Below are positions 40,446 to 49,389 of a stretch of DNA of 64,000 nt, in pieces. Source of the stretch: Nibribacter roseus (GTDB taxonomy: Bacteria; Bacteroidota; Bacteroidia; Cytophagales; Hymenobacteraceae). The translations under genes and the position numbers were made by a program. The stretch spans positions 1,860,001 to 1,924,000 of the forward strand of contig NZ_JBHSYQ010000003.1 in assembly GCF_042662225.1 (NCBI RefSeq). Direction: 5' to 3'. Every line of letters begins with the position of its first letter. Position 1 is the stretch's first letter. Below the pieces are notes generated by a model. That model had not been told where the DNA came from. It worked only from the letters and a program-made list of their open reading frames with translations, and searched no databases.

Positions 40446-42330
40446 GAATAATCTCGTCTACTACTGGTGGGTCAAGCAAGGTGCTGGTATCACCTAAATT
40501 AGAAGTCTCACCTTCGGCCACTTTTCTAAGAATACGGCGCATAATTTTGCCTGATCTGGTTTTAGGCAAACCGCTTACAATCTGAATTTTGTCTGGCTTG
40601 GCAATTTTACCTATCTGATCAACAATAGTTTCAATTACCTCAGCCCTTAAGTTTTCAGGGTTGGCGGGAGCATTTTCACCGGTTACCACAAAGGCATAAA
40701 TTCCCTGGCCTTTTACTTCATGCGGGTAACCCACCACGGCACTTTCAACTATATGTTTGTTTTGGTTGATGGCATTTTCAATTTCTGCGGTGCCAAAGCG
40801 GTGACCAGAAACGTTGATCACATCATCTACGCGACCAATAATGCGCCATAGGCCGTCTTTGTCGCGCTTAGCGCCATCGCCGGTAAAATATAGCCCTTTG
40901 TAAGTGCTGAAGTAGCTCTGGCGGCAGCGCTCATGGTCTCCGTAGGTGGTCCGGATAATGCCCGGCCACGGGAACTTCATGCACAGATATCCTTCTTTTT
41001 CATTCTCGGTGATTTCATTGCCTTCCTGGTCTACCAACAGAGGTTGTATGCCGGGCAGAGCAAAGCCCGCGTGGCTAGGCTTCATGGGTGTAACGCCAGC
41101 CAGAGAGCTGAGCATAATACCACCGGTTTCAGTTTGCCACCACGTGTCTACAATTGGGCAGCGTTCTTTGCCCACGTGTATGTGGTACCAGTGCCAGGCC
41201 TCTTCGTTGATAGGTTCGCCCACTGAACCAAGCACTCTTAGAGAGTCAAGGCTGTAAGACAAAACGTGGTCTAAGCCAGCACCCATGAGCGAGCGGATGG
41301 CAGTAGGGGCAGTATAGAAAATATTGACTCCAAACTTATCTATTACCTGCCAGAATCGACCGGCATCTGGGAAAGTTGGTACACCTTCAAACATAAGAGA
41401 GGTAGCACCAGAGAGCAGCGGGCCGTAAAGCAGATAAGAGTGGCCAGTAATCCAGCCAATATCGGCGGTACACCAATAGACATCGCTTTCCTGGTATTGG
41501 AATACGTTCCGGAACGTGTAGTCTGTGTAGACCATGTAGCCTCCGCAGGTATGTACCACGCCTTTCGGTTTACCGGTGGAGCCCGAAGTGTACAGAATGA
41601 AGAGCAGGTCTTCTGAGTCCATTTCTTCGGCAGGGCAGTTTTTATCTACGTGCTCCAGTTCCTCATGGTACCACACGTCACGGCCTTCCACCATGTTCAC
41701 AGCCCAACCTAAGCGCTCCACTACAATTACTTTTTCTACGGTGGGGCAATCGGCCACGGCCTCGTCTACCACCCGTTTTACCGGAATTTGTTTAGAGCCA
41801 CGGTTAAGGCCGTCCGAAGTGAGTACTACTTTGGCTTGCGCATCATTAATGCGGTCAGCCATGGCGGTATGGGAGAAGCCCGCAAAGATAACAGAGTGAA
41901 CAGCTCCAATTCTGGCGCAGGCCAGCACGCTGAAGGCAAGCTCCGGGATCATGGGCATGTAAATGCACACACGGTCACCTTTCTGCACGCCGTTGCGCTT
42001 TAAAATATTGGCCATTTGGCACACCTTCTCGTGCAGTTCACGGTAGGTATAGCGGATGTAACGTTCTTTGGGGTCGTTGGGCTCCCAGATCAGGGCTAGT
42101 TTGTTTCCGCGTTTCTCCAGATGGCGGTCAAGGCAGTTCTCAGTGATGTTCAGTTTGCCATTGACAAACCATTTCACATTTGGTTCCTCAAAGTTCCAGT
42201 CCAGTACCTTGTCCCATTTCTTGCGCCAAGTAAAGTTTTCAGCAATGCCGGCCCAAAACTCCTCCGGTTGCTCTACGCTTTTCCGGTACTCGTTCTGGTA
42301 TTCTTCATAAGATTTTATTTGGTACTCCAT
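40432..42330 (-). CDS. acs: Acetyl-CoA synthetase (AMP-forming)
   Basis: Acs activates acetate to acetyl-CoA via acetyl-AMP. The 632 residues include the phosphate loop LYTSGSTGKPKGVVHTCGG, VDTWWQTETGG, TGDGAKRDKDG and the C-terminal PKTRSGKIMRR with the lysine that is acetylated in regulation. The start MEYQIKSYEEYQNEYRKS agrees with the family. It is the likely entry of acetate into central metabolism. It stands alone on its strand. Confidence 0.97.
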   Translation of the reverse strand: MEYQIKSYEEYQNEYRKSVEQPEEFWAGIAENFTWRKKWDKVLDWNFEEPNVKWFVNGKLNITENCLDRHLEKRGNKLALIWEPNDPKERYIRYTYRELHEKVCQMANILKRNGVQKGDRVCIYMPMIPELAFSVLACARIGAVHSVIFAGFSHTAMADRINDAQAKVVLTSDGLNRGSKQIPVKRVVDEAVADCPTVEKVIVVERLGWAVNMVEGRDVWYHEELEHVDKNCPAEEMDSEDLLFILYTSGSTGKPKGVVHTCGGYMVYTDYTFRNVFQYQESDVYWCTADIGWITGHSYLLYGPLLSGATSLMFEGVPTFPDAGRFWQVIDKFGVNIFYTAPTAIRSLMGAGLDHVLSYSLDSLRVLGSVGEPINEEAWHWYHIHVGKERCPIVDTWWQTETGGIMLSSLAGVTPMKPSHAGFALPGIQPLLVDQEGNEITENEKEGYLCMKFPWPGIIRTTYGDHERCRQSYFSTYKGLYFTGDGAKRDKDGLWRIIGRVDDVINVSGHRFGTAEIENAINQNKHIVESAVVGYPHEVKGQGIYAFVVTGENAPANPENLRAEVIETIVDQIGKIAKPDKIQIVSGLPKTRSGKIMRRILRKVAEGETSNLGDTSTLLDPPVVDEIIQGAL

Positions 42331-42423
42331 GATGTTAGTTTAGTCGGTAAGGATTGAGATGCTAAATAAAAGATTTTAAAATGTAGGAGGCAAGAATTTT
42401 AGCCTAATGAACCGGTTCTGGCA

Positions 42424-42462
42424 CGTTTTTGACCTGTTTTTTTAAAAGTAGGTCGAAAACAG
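42424..42462. repeat. 38-bp palindromic element in a divergent gap
   Basis: CGTTTTTGACCTGTTTTTTT, then AAAAGTAGGTCGAAAACAG. Unusually it lies between two gene starts (acs and rnhB), so it cannot be their terminator. Confidence 0.8.
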
Positions 42463-42566
42463 AAGAACTATTTTGCTGTCAGAAACAAAAGAGGATGAGG
42501 TGTAGCCAATTTCTGTTGTTACACAAGTTCTATTATAAACGCCCGTAGCTAGAGGGTGGGTGTGCT

Positions 42567-42574
42567 TAGTTTTG
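42567..42574 (+). promoter_or_regulatory. Predicted -7 box (TAGTTTTG) for rnhB
   Basis: A TAnnTTTG match 63 bp upstream of the chosen start. It lies inside the longer open frame that begins at 42560, which argues for the start at 42638. Confidence 0.45.
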
Positions 42575-42637
42575 AATAAAACAGAATTTTTTAACTTGGT
42601 CTTTTGTTTCATTGTGATAAAAAGAAATGCAGAACAA

Positions 42638-43237
42638 ATGCTGATATCCAACCATAGCGGTAACCTTTTCGAGGCTGGTTTAGACGAAGCGGGGCGGGGT
42701 TGTCTGGCCGGGCCTGTGGTGGCAGCGGCAGTTATTCTGCCCCCAGACTATTACCATCCGTTGCTGAATGATTCAAAGCAACTCAGTGCCAAGCAACGTG
42801 ATTTTTTACGGGAGGAGGTGTGCAAAGAGGCATTGCATTGGGCGGTGGCAGAGGTAAGTCCCCAGGAAATAGACCAGATCAATATTCTGAACGCTTCTTT
42901 TGCCGCCATGCACCGGGCGCTGGACCAATTGCCGGTTGAAGCGGAGTACCTTTTGGTAGACGGAAACCGATTCAAGCCTTACAAACAGGTGCCCCACGCC
43001 TGCATGATTAAGGGAGACGGTCGTTTTTTCAGTATTGCTGCAGCGTCTGTACTGGCTAAAACCCACCGCGATGAGCTTATGTTGAAGCTCGGGGAGGAGT
43101 TCCCTTTTTATGGTTGGGGGCAGAACGCAGGTTACCCCACCAAAAAACACCGCGAGGCCATTGCCAAATACGGCACCTCTTCGCACCACAGAATATCTTT
43201 TAGGTTGCTGCCTGAGCAAGGGGAGCTATTTGTGTGA
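42638..43237 (+). CDS. rnhB: Ribonuclease HII
   Basis: RNase HII cuts RNA of RNA-DNA hybrids and removes single ribonucleotides. From ATG 42638 the 199 residues have the signature AGLDEAGRGCLAGPVVAAAV with catalytic Asp16 and Glu17, and Asp108 in YLLVDGNRF. KGDGRFFSIAAASVLAKTHRD carries the last acidic position. The upstream in-frame ATG at 42560 adds a hydrophobic sequence not found in the family. Confidence 0.96.
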   Translation: MLISNHSGNLFEAGLDEAGRGCLAGPVVAAAVILPPDYYHPLLNDSKQLSAKQRDFLREEVCKEALHWAVAEVSPQEIDQINILNASFAAMHRALDQLPVEAEYLLVDGNRFKPYKQVPHACMIKGDGRFFSIAAASVLAKTHRDELMLKLGEEFPFYGWGQNAGYPTKKHREAIAKYGTSSHHRISFRLLPEQGELFV

Positions 43238-43258
43238 TAGTTAGTTGCCTGAGAAGAT

Positions 43259-43924
43259 CTATCCTTTTTTCTGTTGATATTTTGTAGAGTTTTGGCTGGT
43301 TTTTAACCTCTTTAAATCATTCCACTTGTCCTGACTGGACAAGCCTAAGAGGTCTACAGCCTGTAAATAGCTGATTTTGTCTTTGAGGTAATACGATTTT
43401 ATTTCATCTTCCATCTCCTGTAATCCACAGGCATCAAGCAATTGAAATTGTGTTTTAATTATTTGTCCATCACTAAGATGCAAGATCAGGTAATTCTGCA
43501 CCCCTTGCGATAACGAGTTTTCGAAATACTCGGTAAGACCATTTCTCTTATATAAGCCTAACCAATCTGTACCTTCAAAGTTTATTTTAGTTATTAGGTC
43601 AATGGTGATGGTTTTTTCTGCTATTGTTATTGAATCATGTTCAAATGTAATAGAACCATTCAATTTGCCTTTGAGTGGTTTATACCTCCCAATACCAAGC
43701 ATTGCACAAGCAATACCGTAAAGTAAAACACCAATTCCCACAAAAATTAAAATGTCGTAGGCTTGATGAGAATCAGGAAGGTTCGTTAAATACTTCATTA
43801 CAGTTGTAATGAAAATCAAGAGTAGCAATAAGGAATATATTATTGCTGTTCTAGTCCAAATAAAAGAATGTGATTTGCTGTAAATGCTAAACTTTTTCAC
43901 TTTCCTATAAACTAAATTTATCAC
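43259..43924 (-). CDS. Hypothetical membrane protein
   Basis: The 221 residues contain two membrane helices (about 26-43 and 57-76) and then a soluble domain with FEHDSITIAEKTITIDLITK, LGLYKRNGLTEYFENSLSQG and a Gln/Lys-rich tail. The pattern resembles small PH-like domains of membrane-attached regulators, but no family is recognised. It is AT-rich compared with neighbours. The upstream gap holds a palindrome that ends the response-regulator transcript. Confidence 0.65.
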   Translation of the reverse strand: MINLVYRKVKKFSIYSKSHSFIWTRTAIIYSLLLLLIFITTVMKYLTNLPDSHQAYDILIFVGIGVLLYGIACAMLGIGRYKPLKGKLNGSITFEHDSITIAEKTITIDLITKINFEGTDWLGLYKRNGLTEYFENSLSQGVQNYLILHLSDGQIIKTQFQLLDACGLQEMEDEIKSYYLKDKISYLQAVDLLGLSSQDKWNDLKRLKTSQNSTKYQQKKG

Positions 43925-43950
43925 TAATCTTCAGGACTTTCCATTAAGCC

Positions 43951-44002
43951 ATAAAAGCGTTTCGGGCCTGTTTTTACCAAAACAGGCCCGAAACGCTTTT
44001 AT
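43951..44002. terminator. Response-regulator terminator made of a perfect 38-bp palindrome
   Basis: The core CGTTTCGGGCCTGTTTT and its exact complement are flanked by ATAAAAG and CTTTTAT, giving a stem of more than 20 bp with T-runs on both strands. Both arms carry the matching change TTTCGGGCC / GGCCCGAAA. Confidence 0.88.
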
Positions 44003-44019
44003 GCTATAGGTAGTGTTTT

Positions 44020-44463
44020 TTACTGTGGTTTCAGTTTGAGCAGGTCAAGAAACAGGCTGAAGCTGTCTAAGCTAGAGGCGCCATCGTTGAACGTGTCAAA
44101 AGTAAGGGGCTTTACAATATAGCCGTTTACGCGCAGGTTCTGTGCCGCGAAGCGATCAGAATCTTCGTTGGAAGTGGTCATAATGAACACGTTCAGGTGG
44201 GCCAAAACCGGATCTCTGCGGATTTCCTCTAAGAACTCAATACCATTCATTTTGGGCATGTTGATGTCCAGCAAAATAATGGTTGGCAGCGGATTCAGTT
44301 TTGGTGTGCCTGGTTCCCCGCGTAGCATGGCCAGAGCCTCACGGCCGTTTTTAGCCTTGTGTAGTGGCACCATTACCTTGATTTTGCGCAATTCACGCTC
44401 TACGCTCATAGCATCAAGATAATCATCTTCCACTAACAAAATACTATGTTGGGATTCACTCAT
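44020..44463 (-). CDS. Response regulator (stand-alone receiver, Rcp1-like)
   Basis: The 147 residues are a single receiver domain: LLVEDDYLDAMSVERELRKI (acidic pair), ILLDINMPKMNG with the phosphoacceptor Asp at about residue 71, IMTTSNEDSD, and VKPLTF with the conserved Lys. There is no output domain. Such Rcp-like proteins relay phosphate from CHASE/phytochrome-type kinases. It lies 46 bp after the histidine kinase gene and is its probable partner. Confidence 0.94.
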   Translation of the reverse strand: MSESQHSILLVEDDYLDAMSVERELRKIKVMVPLHKAKNGREALAMLRGEPGTPKLNPLPTIILLDINMPKMNGIEFLEEIRRDPVLAHLNVFIMTTSNEDSDRFAAQNLRVNGYIVKPLTFDTFNDGASSLDSFSLFLDLLKLKPQ

Positions 44464-44509
44464 ATAATCAGTGTTTTTATACTAGGTTAAGGTCAAAATT
44501 AGAATTTAA

Positions 44510-46003
44510 TCAATTATCTGACAACTTTTGTTTAGGCCAAGTAAAGGTAAATACAGATCCTTTGCCTAATTCAGACGCCACATTGATAGTTCCGCCCCGG
44601 CGTTCAATGATTTTTTTGACAATAGCCAGGCCTACTCCGGTGCTTTCTACGGCATCACGCTCCTGTAAGGTTTGGAAAAGAAGAAAAATCCTGCTGTGGT
44701 ACTCTTCTTCAATGCCTGGGCCGTCATCTGCCACAGAAAATTCATGTGCCACTTCTAGATCTCTATACCCAATCGTGATGTTTCCTTTGGTATCATGGTG
44801 GTATTTAATGGCGTTGCTCATAAGGTTTGAGAACACCTGCTGCAACTCTACTTTGACAGCGTGCAAAACAGGCAGCCTCTCCGGAATATGAATGTTGAAA
44901 CCTGTAGGCGGGTTAATCATGTCTATAATTTCATAAAGCAGGTACTGCACATCTACGGTTTCTTCTTCTAAGTTAGAGCGACCAATACGTGCCAAAGCCA
45001 GAATACCGTTGATTAGGTTCTCCATGCGGTGCACACGTATGCGCATCATCATAAGATACTCCTGTACGTTTGTGGGGAGTTCCTTGCCCATGTCTTCCTC
45101 TACCCACCGTGAAGCGTTCTCAATGCCACGCAGTGGGGCCTTAAGATCATGTGACACCACGTAGGCAAACTGGTCTAGTTCTTTGTTTTTGCTGTCTAGT
45201 TCGGTAAAGGTTTTGTCAATGGTGAGCGCCATTCGGTTAAGGGAGTCAGAAAGGCGGGTGAGTTCATCGTTTTCGTTGTCTTCAATCTGGGTTTTGTATT
45301 CGCCGTACGAAATTTTGTCTGCCAGATCCACCATTTTCATGATCCGGCGTGAAATAAGGCGGGTAATGTAGTAGGCCCAGCCCATGCCCAGCAGTACTGA
45401 GAAAACAGTAAGGGTGGTGGAAACCCGGCGGGTGTCAGAAATACTTTGTTCCAGTTTGGCCTTACGCTGCTCGCGGCGGTTGAACTCAATAGCGTTAAAG
45501 TCTTTGAACAAGCTACGGATGCGGTCTGTGAGCCGTTTCCCTTCTTCGTTCAGCACGACAAACCCATCTGCTCTTGGCGTGATGCGTCCGGCCCGGAGGG
45601 TGTCTAAGGTTTCTTTCTCTTTTTCAGAAATAAGCAGCTCGGCAAAGTCATAGCGCCATTTGCGGTGCGTTTCCTCAATTTCAGTTATACGCGCCAATTG
45701 TTCTGGCTTGTCATCAATATAGGCTTTAATGAGTTCAAACTGTCCTGGCAGGGTGCTGGCCGAGGTGGAATAGGGCTCTAGATATGCTTTGTCACCAGTG
45801 AGCAGATAACCTCTAAGACCGGTTTCCATGTCTACCAAGCTGCGCTGAAGGGCGGCTGAGGTACGGGTGGTGTTCATAGATTCCGCCACAAACTCAGAGT
45901 TGGCAATCACGTCTTCAGAAAGCCTGAAGTTCACAATGGCTACCGCCGAGAAAAGGAACGAGATTAAAACAAAGCCCGCGAAGAGCTTGGTTGAAAGATT
46001 CAT
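44510..46003 (-). CDS. CHASE3/HAMP sensor histidine kinase
   Basis: The 497 residues have an N-terminal helix, a periplasmic CHASE3 domain (about 30-180, including LVDMETGLRGYLLTGDKAYL), a second membrane helix, a HAMP domain, and a HisKA dimerisation region with phosphoacceptor His in VVSHDLKAPLRGIENAS. The HATPase domain shows NLMSNAIKYHHD (N box), VADDGPGI (G1) and STGVGLAIVKKII (G2). The signal is unknown. The response regulator follows 46 bp downstream. The absence of an output domain in that regulator suggests a protein-protein or relay output. Confidence 0.95.
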   Translation of the reverse strand: MNLSTKLFAGFVLISFLFSAVAIVNFRLSEDVIANSEFVAESMNTTRTSAALQRSLVDMETGLRGYLLTGDKAYLEPYSTSASTLPGQFELIKAYIDDKPEQLARITEIEETHRKWRYDFAELLISEKEKETLDTLRAGRITPRADGFVVLNEEGKRLTDRIRSLFKDFNAIEFNRREQRKAKLEQSISDTRRVSTTLTVFSVLLGMGWAYYITRLISRRIMKMVDLADKISYGEYKTQIEDNENDELTRLSDSLNRMALTIDKTFTELDSKNKELDQFAYVVSHDLKAPLRGIENASRWVEEDMGKELPTNVQEYLMMMRIRVHRMENLINGILALARIGRSNLEEETVDVQYLLYEIIDMINPPTGFNIHIPERLPVLHAVKVELQQVFSNLMSNAIKYHHDTKGNITIGYRDLEVAHEFSVADDGPGIEEEYHSRIFLLFQTLQERDAVESTGVGLAIVKKIIERRGGTINVASELGKGSVFTFTWPKQKLSDN

Positions 46004-46108
46004 TTGGGTGAGGCTAAGGGTTCAGATATAAGCCGTTTGTATACACACAAACAGCCGAATTACCCATGCAGGTAAGGCGGCTGCACAAAAATAAAATTTT
46101 ATTTAAAC

Positions 46109-46723
46109 CTACACGGCCAATTCACGGTAGGTGAATTCTTCTATCTGTTCCTGCCCCAGAGGGGTAGCGCAACCTTTCAGGTAATACACTACTACCAGCT
46201 TGAACAGCTCTTGGTAATTGAACGCATATGCAGGGAACAGGTGGGGGTTGAGCAGTCCCTGCAAATGATTAATAAACAGACGAACCACCATTTCAGAAGG
46301 AAGGTCGGCCTGCAGATAACCACGGCTTACGCATTCTTTCAAGAGCGGGTTCAAATAGTTTTGAGAAAGTTTCCGCATAAAGAGCTGTAGCCTGCCCCAA
46401 GCCCATGGGTAATGGTTTTTAAGGTCTTCTACAAAAGCGGGGCTGAAGGAATATACCTCTTCTAGTGAGAGTTGGAGTAACTGAAGCAAGGCTTCTAAAG
46501 GGTGTTCAGCCTCGGCAACAACTAAATCTGCCACGGCTTGCCTTTTCATAATAGACTGCAGTATGCACAATTGCACAAGTTCTCTTTTAGAGCTGGCTAT
46601 TTCGTTCAACGTACCCCTTGAGATATCTAACGCTTCTAATAAATCATCGGTGGAGATATTTTCAATACCTTTCTGCTCAAACAGTACCAATGCCTCATGT
46701 AAAATAGTCTCCTTAAAACTCAT
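46109..46723 (-). CDS. TetR/AcrR family transcriptional regulator
   Basis: The 204 residues have the N-terminal TetR helix-turn-helix (ETILHEALVLFEQKGIENIS, then TTDDLLEALDISRGTLNEIA-like recognition region up to about residue 48) and an all-helical ligand domain. The recognition helix reads GTLNEIASSK rather than the usual GTLYYHF-like sequence, so the operator may differ. No adjacent target is obvious. A candidate palindrome sits 96 bp upstream. Confidence 0.88.
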   Translation of the reverse strand: MSFKETILHEALVLFEQKGIENISTDDLLEALDISRGTLNEIASSKRELVQLCILQSIMKRQAVADLVVAEAEHPLEALLQLLQLSLEEVYSFSPAFVEDLKNHYPWAWGRLQLFMRKLSQNYLNPLLKECVSRGYLQADLPSEMVVRLFINHLQGLLNPHLFPAYAFNYQELFKLVVVYYLKGCATPLGQEQIEEFTYRELAV

Positions 46724-46818
46724 GCCTCCCCCAGTTTTTTACCTATGCCAATTCTTTCCACATAACTGCATTCTTCCACCATTCTTTTTGCTTAAACTGG
46801 CTTGTAGTAGCAGAATCA

Positions 46819-46836
46819 TACAATTATTAAATTGTA
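46819..46836. promoter_or_regulatory. Palindrome upstream of the TetR gene
   Basis: TACAATT-ATTA-AATTGTA is a perfect 7-bp dyad in the 420-bp divergent gap between tetR and gcvT. It is a candidate operator only. Apart from the gcvT -7 box, nothing else stands out in this gap. Confidence 0.4.
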
Positions 46837-47100
46837 CGTAGCAGCTGAAGGATGAGTTGTGTTTGTTTCTGATAAAAAACTGGCTTATTTTAAGAACTAC
46901 AGCTCTAGCAGAGTTTTGCTTTAGACGGTGCGGGTTTTAGTTGACTGTTTCTTTAGCTGTACCCTTTGCATTTGCCTTTAAGCCAGTGGCTTATAAATAT
47001 AACTTTTCTGCTTTTCTGTTTGTAAGAAAAAAGTAGGAGTGCAATGGCTTCTTTGCCAGAACTTGTTAGTGCAGTCATTTAAAATGCTCAGCTATTTCCG

Positions 47101-47108
47101 TACTTTTG
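47101..47108 (+). promoter_or_regulatory. Predicted -7 box (TACTTTTG) for gcvT
   Basis: An exact TAnnTTTG match 35 bp upstream of the ATG at 47144. It falls inside the longer open frame from 47039 and supports the downstream start. No glycine riboswitch fold is recognisable. Confidence 0.55.
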
Positions 47109-47143
47109 CGGCACAACATCTTACTGATCTTAACCTGCTATAT

Positions 47144-48238
47144 ATGGAATTAAAGAAAATAGCGCTGAACGATGTGCATGAGGCCTTAGGTGCCAAAATG
47201 GTGCCTTTTGCTGGTTATAACATGCCGGTACGGTACTCATCTGACCTTGATGAACACCACACGGTGCGTAAGGCAGTGGGTATTTTTGATGTGTCGCACA
47301 TGGGCGAGTTTCTGGTGTCAGGGCCGCAAGCGCTTGATTTAATTCAGCGGGTAACTTCTAATGATGCCTCAAAGCTAACACCAGGAAAAATTCAGTATTC
47401 TACTCTGCCTAACCATGAAGGTGGTATTGTTGACGATCTGCTGGTGTACTGCCTGTCAGAAAATGAGTACATGCTGGTGGTAAACGCCTCTAACATTGAA
47501 AAAGACTGGAATTGGATAAGCCAGTTCAATTCCAATGGCGCGGAGCTGCAGAATATTTCAGATGAGACTTCTCTTTTTGCCGTGCAGGGGCCAAAGGCGG
47601 TAGAGGCCTTACAGTCACTCACGCAGGTTGACTTAGCCAACATGGTGTATTATACCTTTGACAAAGGCGAGTTTGCCGGAGTGCCAAATGTAATTATTTC
47701 GGCAACGGGTTATACCGGTTCTGGAGGGTTTGAGATCTATGTGCCGAATGAAAACGCCAAAGAGGTGTTCGAAAAAATCATGGAAGCCGGTGCCCCGTTT
47801 GGCATAAAGCCCATTGGCTTAGGTGCCCGTGATACGCTGCGGCTGGAAATGGGCTATTGCCTCTACGGGAACGATATCACAGATACCACCTCTCCTTTGG
47901 AGGCAGGTTTAGGCTGGGTGACCAAGTTCAGCAAAGATTTCACCAACGCCGAGAACCTGAAAGCCCAAAAAGAGCAAGGCGTCTCTCGTAAGCTTGTAGG
48001 TTTTGAAATGCAGGAGCAAGGTATACCGCGTAGCCATTATGAAATTGTAGATGCCCAAGGCGAGCAAATTGGGGAAGTTACCTCCGGCACTATGTCTCCT
48101 AGTTTAGGTAAAGGTGTAGGCCTGGGCTACGTGAAAAAAGAATTTGCTGCCCCCGGCACAGAGCTGTATATCAAAGTCCGGAACAAGCAACTGAAAGCAC
48201 TGGTAGTTAAGCTGCCCTTTTATAAACCAACCCTTTAG
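47144..48238 (+). CDS. gcvT: Glycine cleavage system T protein (aminomethyltransferase)
   Basis: GcvT transfers the methylene unit from the H-protein-bound aminomethyl group to tetrahydrofolate. From MELKKIALNDVHEALGAKMV the 364 residues carry PFAGYNMPVRYSS, the folate-binding VFDVSHMGEF-type segment (GIFDVSHMGEFLVSG), TGYTGSGGFEIYVPN and LGARDTLRLEMGYCLYGNDI. The protein is complete. GcvH and GcvP are not in the window. Confidence 0.97.
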   Translation: MELKKIALNDVHEALGAKMVPFAGYNMPVRYSSDLDEHHTVRKAVGIFDVSHMGEFLVSGPQALDLIQRVTSNDASKLTPGKIQYSTLPNHEGGIVDDLLVYCLSENEYMLVVNASNIEKDWNWISQFNSNGAELQNISDETSLFAVQGPKAVEALQSLTQVDLANMVYYTFDKGEFAGVPNVIISATGYTGSGGFEIYVPNENAKEVFEKIMEAGAPFGIKPIGLGARDTLRLEMGYCLYGNDITDTTSPLEAGLGWVTKFSKDFTNAENLKAQKEQGVSRKLVGFEMQEQGIPRSHYEIVDAQGEQIGEVTSGTMSPSLGKGVGLGYVKKEFAAPGTELYIKVRNKQLKALVVKLPFYKPTL

Positions 48239-48240
48239 GT

Positions 48241-48273
48241 AGTTCTGAGTCATGAGTCAAGAGTCCTGAGTCA
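48241..48273. repeat. Degenerate tandem repeat, left arm around a palindrome
   Basis: GTTCTGAGTCATGAGTCAAG and further units follow the gcvT stop. Their complement appears at 48366-48400, so the two arms bracket the 38-bp element at 48316-48355. Confidence 0.65.
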
Positions 48274-48315
48274 GATAATTCAATTTGCACGACTTTTGAC
48301 TTAGAACACTTGGTG

Positions 48316-48355
48316 GCGTTTTGGTGCAGTTTTCAAGAAAACAGCCCCAAAACGC
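48316..48355. repeat. 38-bp palindromic element
   Basis: GCGTTTTGGTGCAGTTTTC, then GAAAACAGCCCCAAAACGC. It is nested between inverted phrase repeats downstream of gcvT. Confidence 0.85.
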
Positions 48356-48365
48356 TTAATTTTAA

Positions 48366-48400
48366 ATGACTCAAGACTCAGAACTCAAGACTCAGAACTC
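48366..48400. repeat. Degenerate tandem repeat, right arm
   Basis: GACTCAAGACTCAGAACTCA and further units are the inverted counterpart of 48241-48273. The repeat ends 6 bp before the comB start codon. Confidence 0.65.
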
Positions 48401-48406
48401 CTTAAA

Positions 48407-49114
48407 ATGCCTTCCATTGACGTTTGTTTTAGCCCTACTTTGCTGCCTTTGTATGCATTAGAGGGTAAGATTGCCGTGGCCGTAGACGTGCTGCGGGCTA
48501 CTTCCAGTATGGTAACCGCGCTGGCGAACGGAGTAGAACATATTGCTCCCGTAAGTGAGCTGGAAGCCTGCTGGGCTTTCAAAGAGCAAGGTTATTTAGT
48601 GGCCGCCGAACGTGATGGCATAAAGGCAGATGGCTTTGACCTGGGCAATTCTCCTTTCCATTATTTAGAGGAAGATGTGAAAGGGAAGCGTTTGGCTATT
48701 ACTACCACAAACGGCACACAAGCCATCCGCCTTTCCCGCTCAGCTGATGAGGTGATAGTGGGGGCCATGGTGAATGTAGGTGCCGTAGCCGAGTATCTTA
48801 AAAAAGCAGGCAAAGACGTAGTAGTGGTTTGTGCGGGCTGGAAAGGTGTTTTTAATCTGGAAGACACCTTGTTTGCCGGTGCCTTGGCTGAGAGGTTACA
48901 AGATTCTTTTGAGTTGAACCACGATGCCACTCTGGCGGCTTACCACCTGTACCAGACCGCTAAGGCAGACTTGCTCGGTTTCTTGTCAAAATCATCTCAT
49001 GTGCAGCGGCTAGAGCGTCTGCATATTCTTCCCGATATAGAATTTTGCCTGGAAGAAGATAAGTATGATGTTGTGCCGGTGCTGCAGGGAGATTTCCTAG
49101 TTAAGGCAGAGTAG
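48407..49114 (+). CDS. 2-phosphosulfolactate phosphatase (ComB family)
   Basis: The 235 residues match ComB: DVLRATSSMVTALANGVEHI, LGNSPFHYL, TTTNGTQAIRLSRSA and VVCAGWKGVFNLEDTLFAGA. In methanogens ComB makes sulfolactate for coenzyme M. In bacteria the family is widespread without the rest of that pathway, so the physiological substrate here is not settled. No ComA or ComC homologue is adjacent. Confidence 0.92.
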   Translation: MPSIDVCFSPTLLPLYALEGKIAVAVDVLRATSSMVTALANGVEHIAPVSELEACWAFKEQGYLVAAERDGIKADGFDLGNSPFHYLEEDVKGKRLAITTTNGTQAIRLSRSADEVIVGAMVNVGAVAEYLKKAGKDVVVVCAGWKGVFNLEDTLFAGALAERLQDSFELNHDATLAAYHLYQTAKADLLGFLSKSSHVQRLERLHILPDIEFCLEEDKYDVVPVLQGDFLVKAE

Positions 49115-49123
49115 CTGTTGCCT

Positions 49124-49161
49124 TGTTTAAGGGCTGATTTCTGAAAAGAAGCCTGAAAACG
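49124..49161. repeat. 38-bp palindromic element
   Basis: TTGTTTAAGGGCTGATTTC, then TGAAAAGAAGCCTGAAAAC, 9 bp after the comB stop. Confidence 0.7.
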
Positions 49162-49257
49162 GTGTGCTTTACTGGCAAAGTGTGTAAAAAAGCCACACCA
49201 TTTGCCCGCAAGCTCTAGCCAATTGTTCAGGAGATAGGTAAAAAGTTTTTCTTAAAT

Positions 49258-49356
49258 AGACCTAGGCTTCAGCCTAGGGGAATGAACATCAAAAGTTGGC
49301 TTTAGCCAAAAGACTACTGTTTTGGCTAAAGCCAAGGCCCATTCAATTTCAGGTTT
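49258..49356. repeat. Pair of hairpin repeats (CCTAGGCTTCAGCCTAGG and TTGGCTTTAGCCAA types)
   Basis: Near 49260-49279, CCTAGGCTTCAGCCTAGG forms a short stem. At about 49294-49338, TTGGCTTTAGCCAAAAG and its complement form a second. They fill the 275-bp gap between comB and the convergent MazG-like gene. Confidence 0.6.
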
Positions 49357-49389
49357 ATTTGAACAAGCTCAAAATACTGCCTAATTGAC

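Noticed and set aside
46840..47143. Possible glycine riboswitch before gcvT
   Set aside because: No paired glycine aptamer-like cores; the -7 box leaves only about 30 nt of leader.
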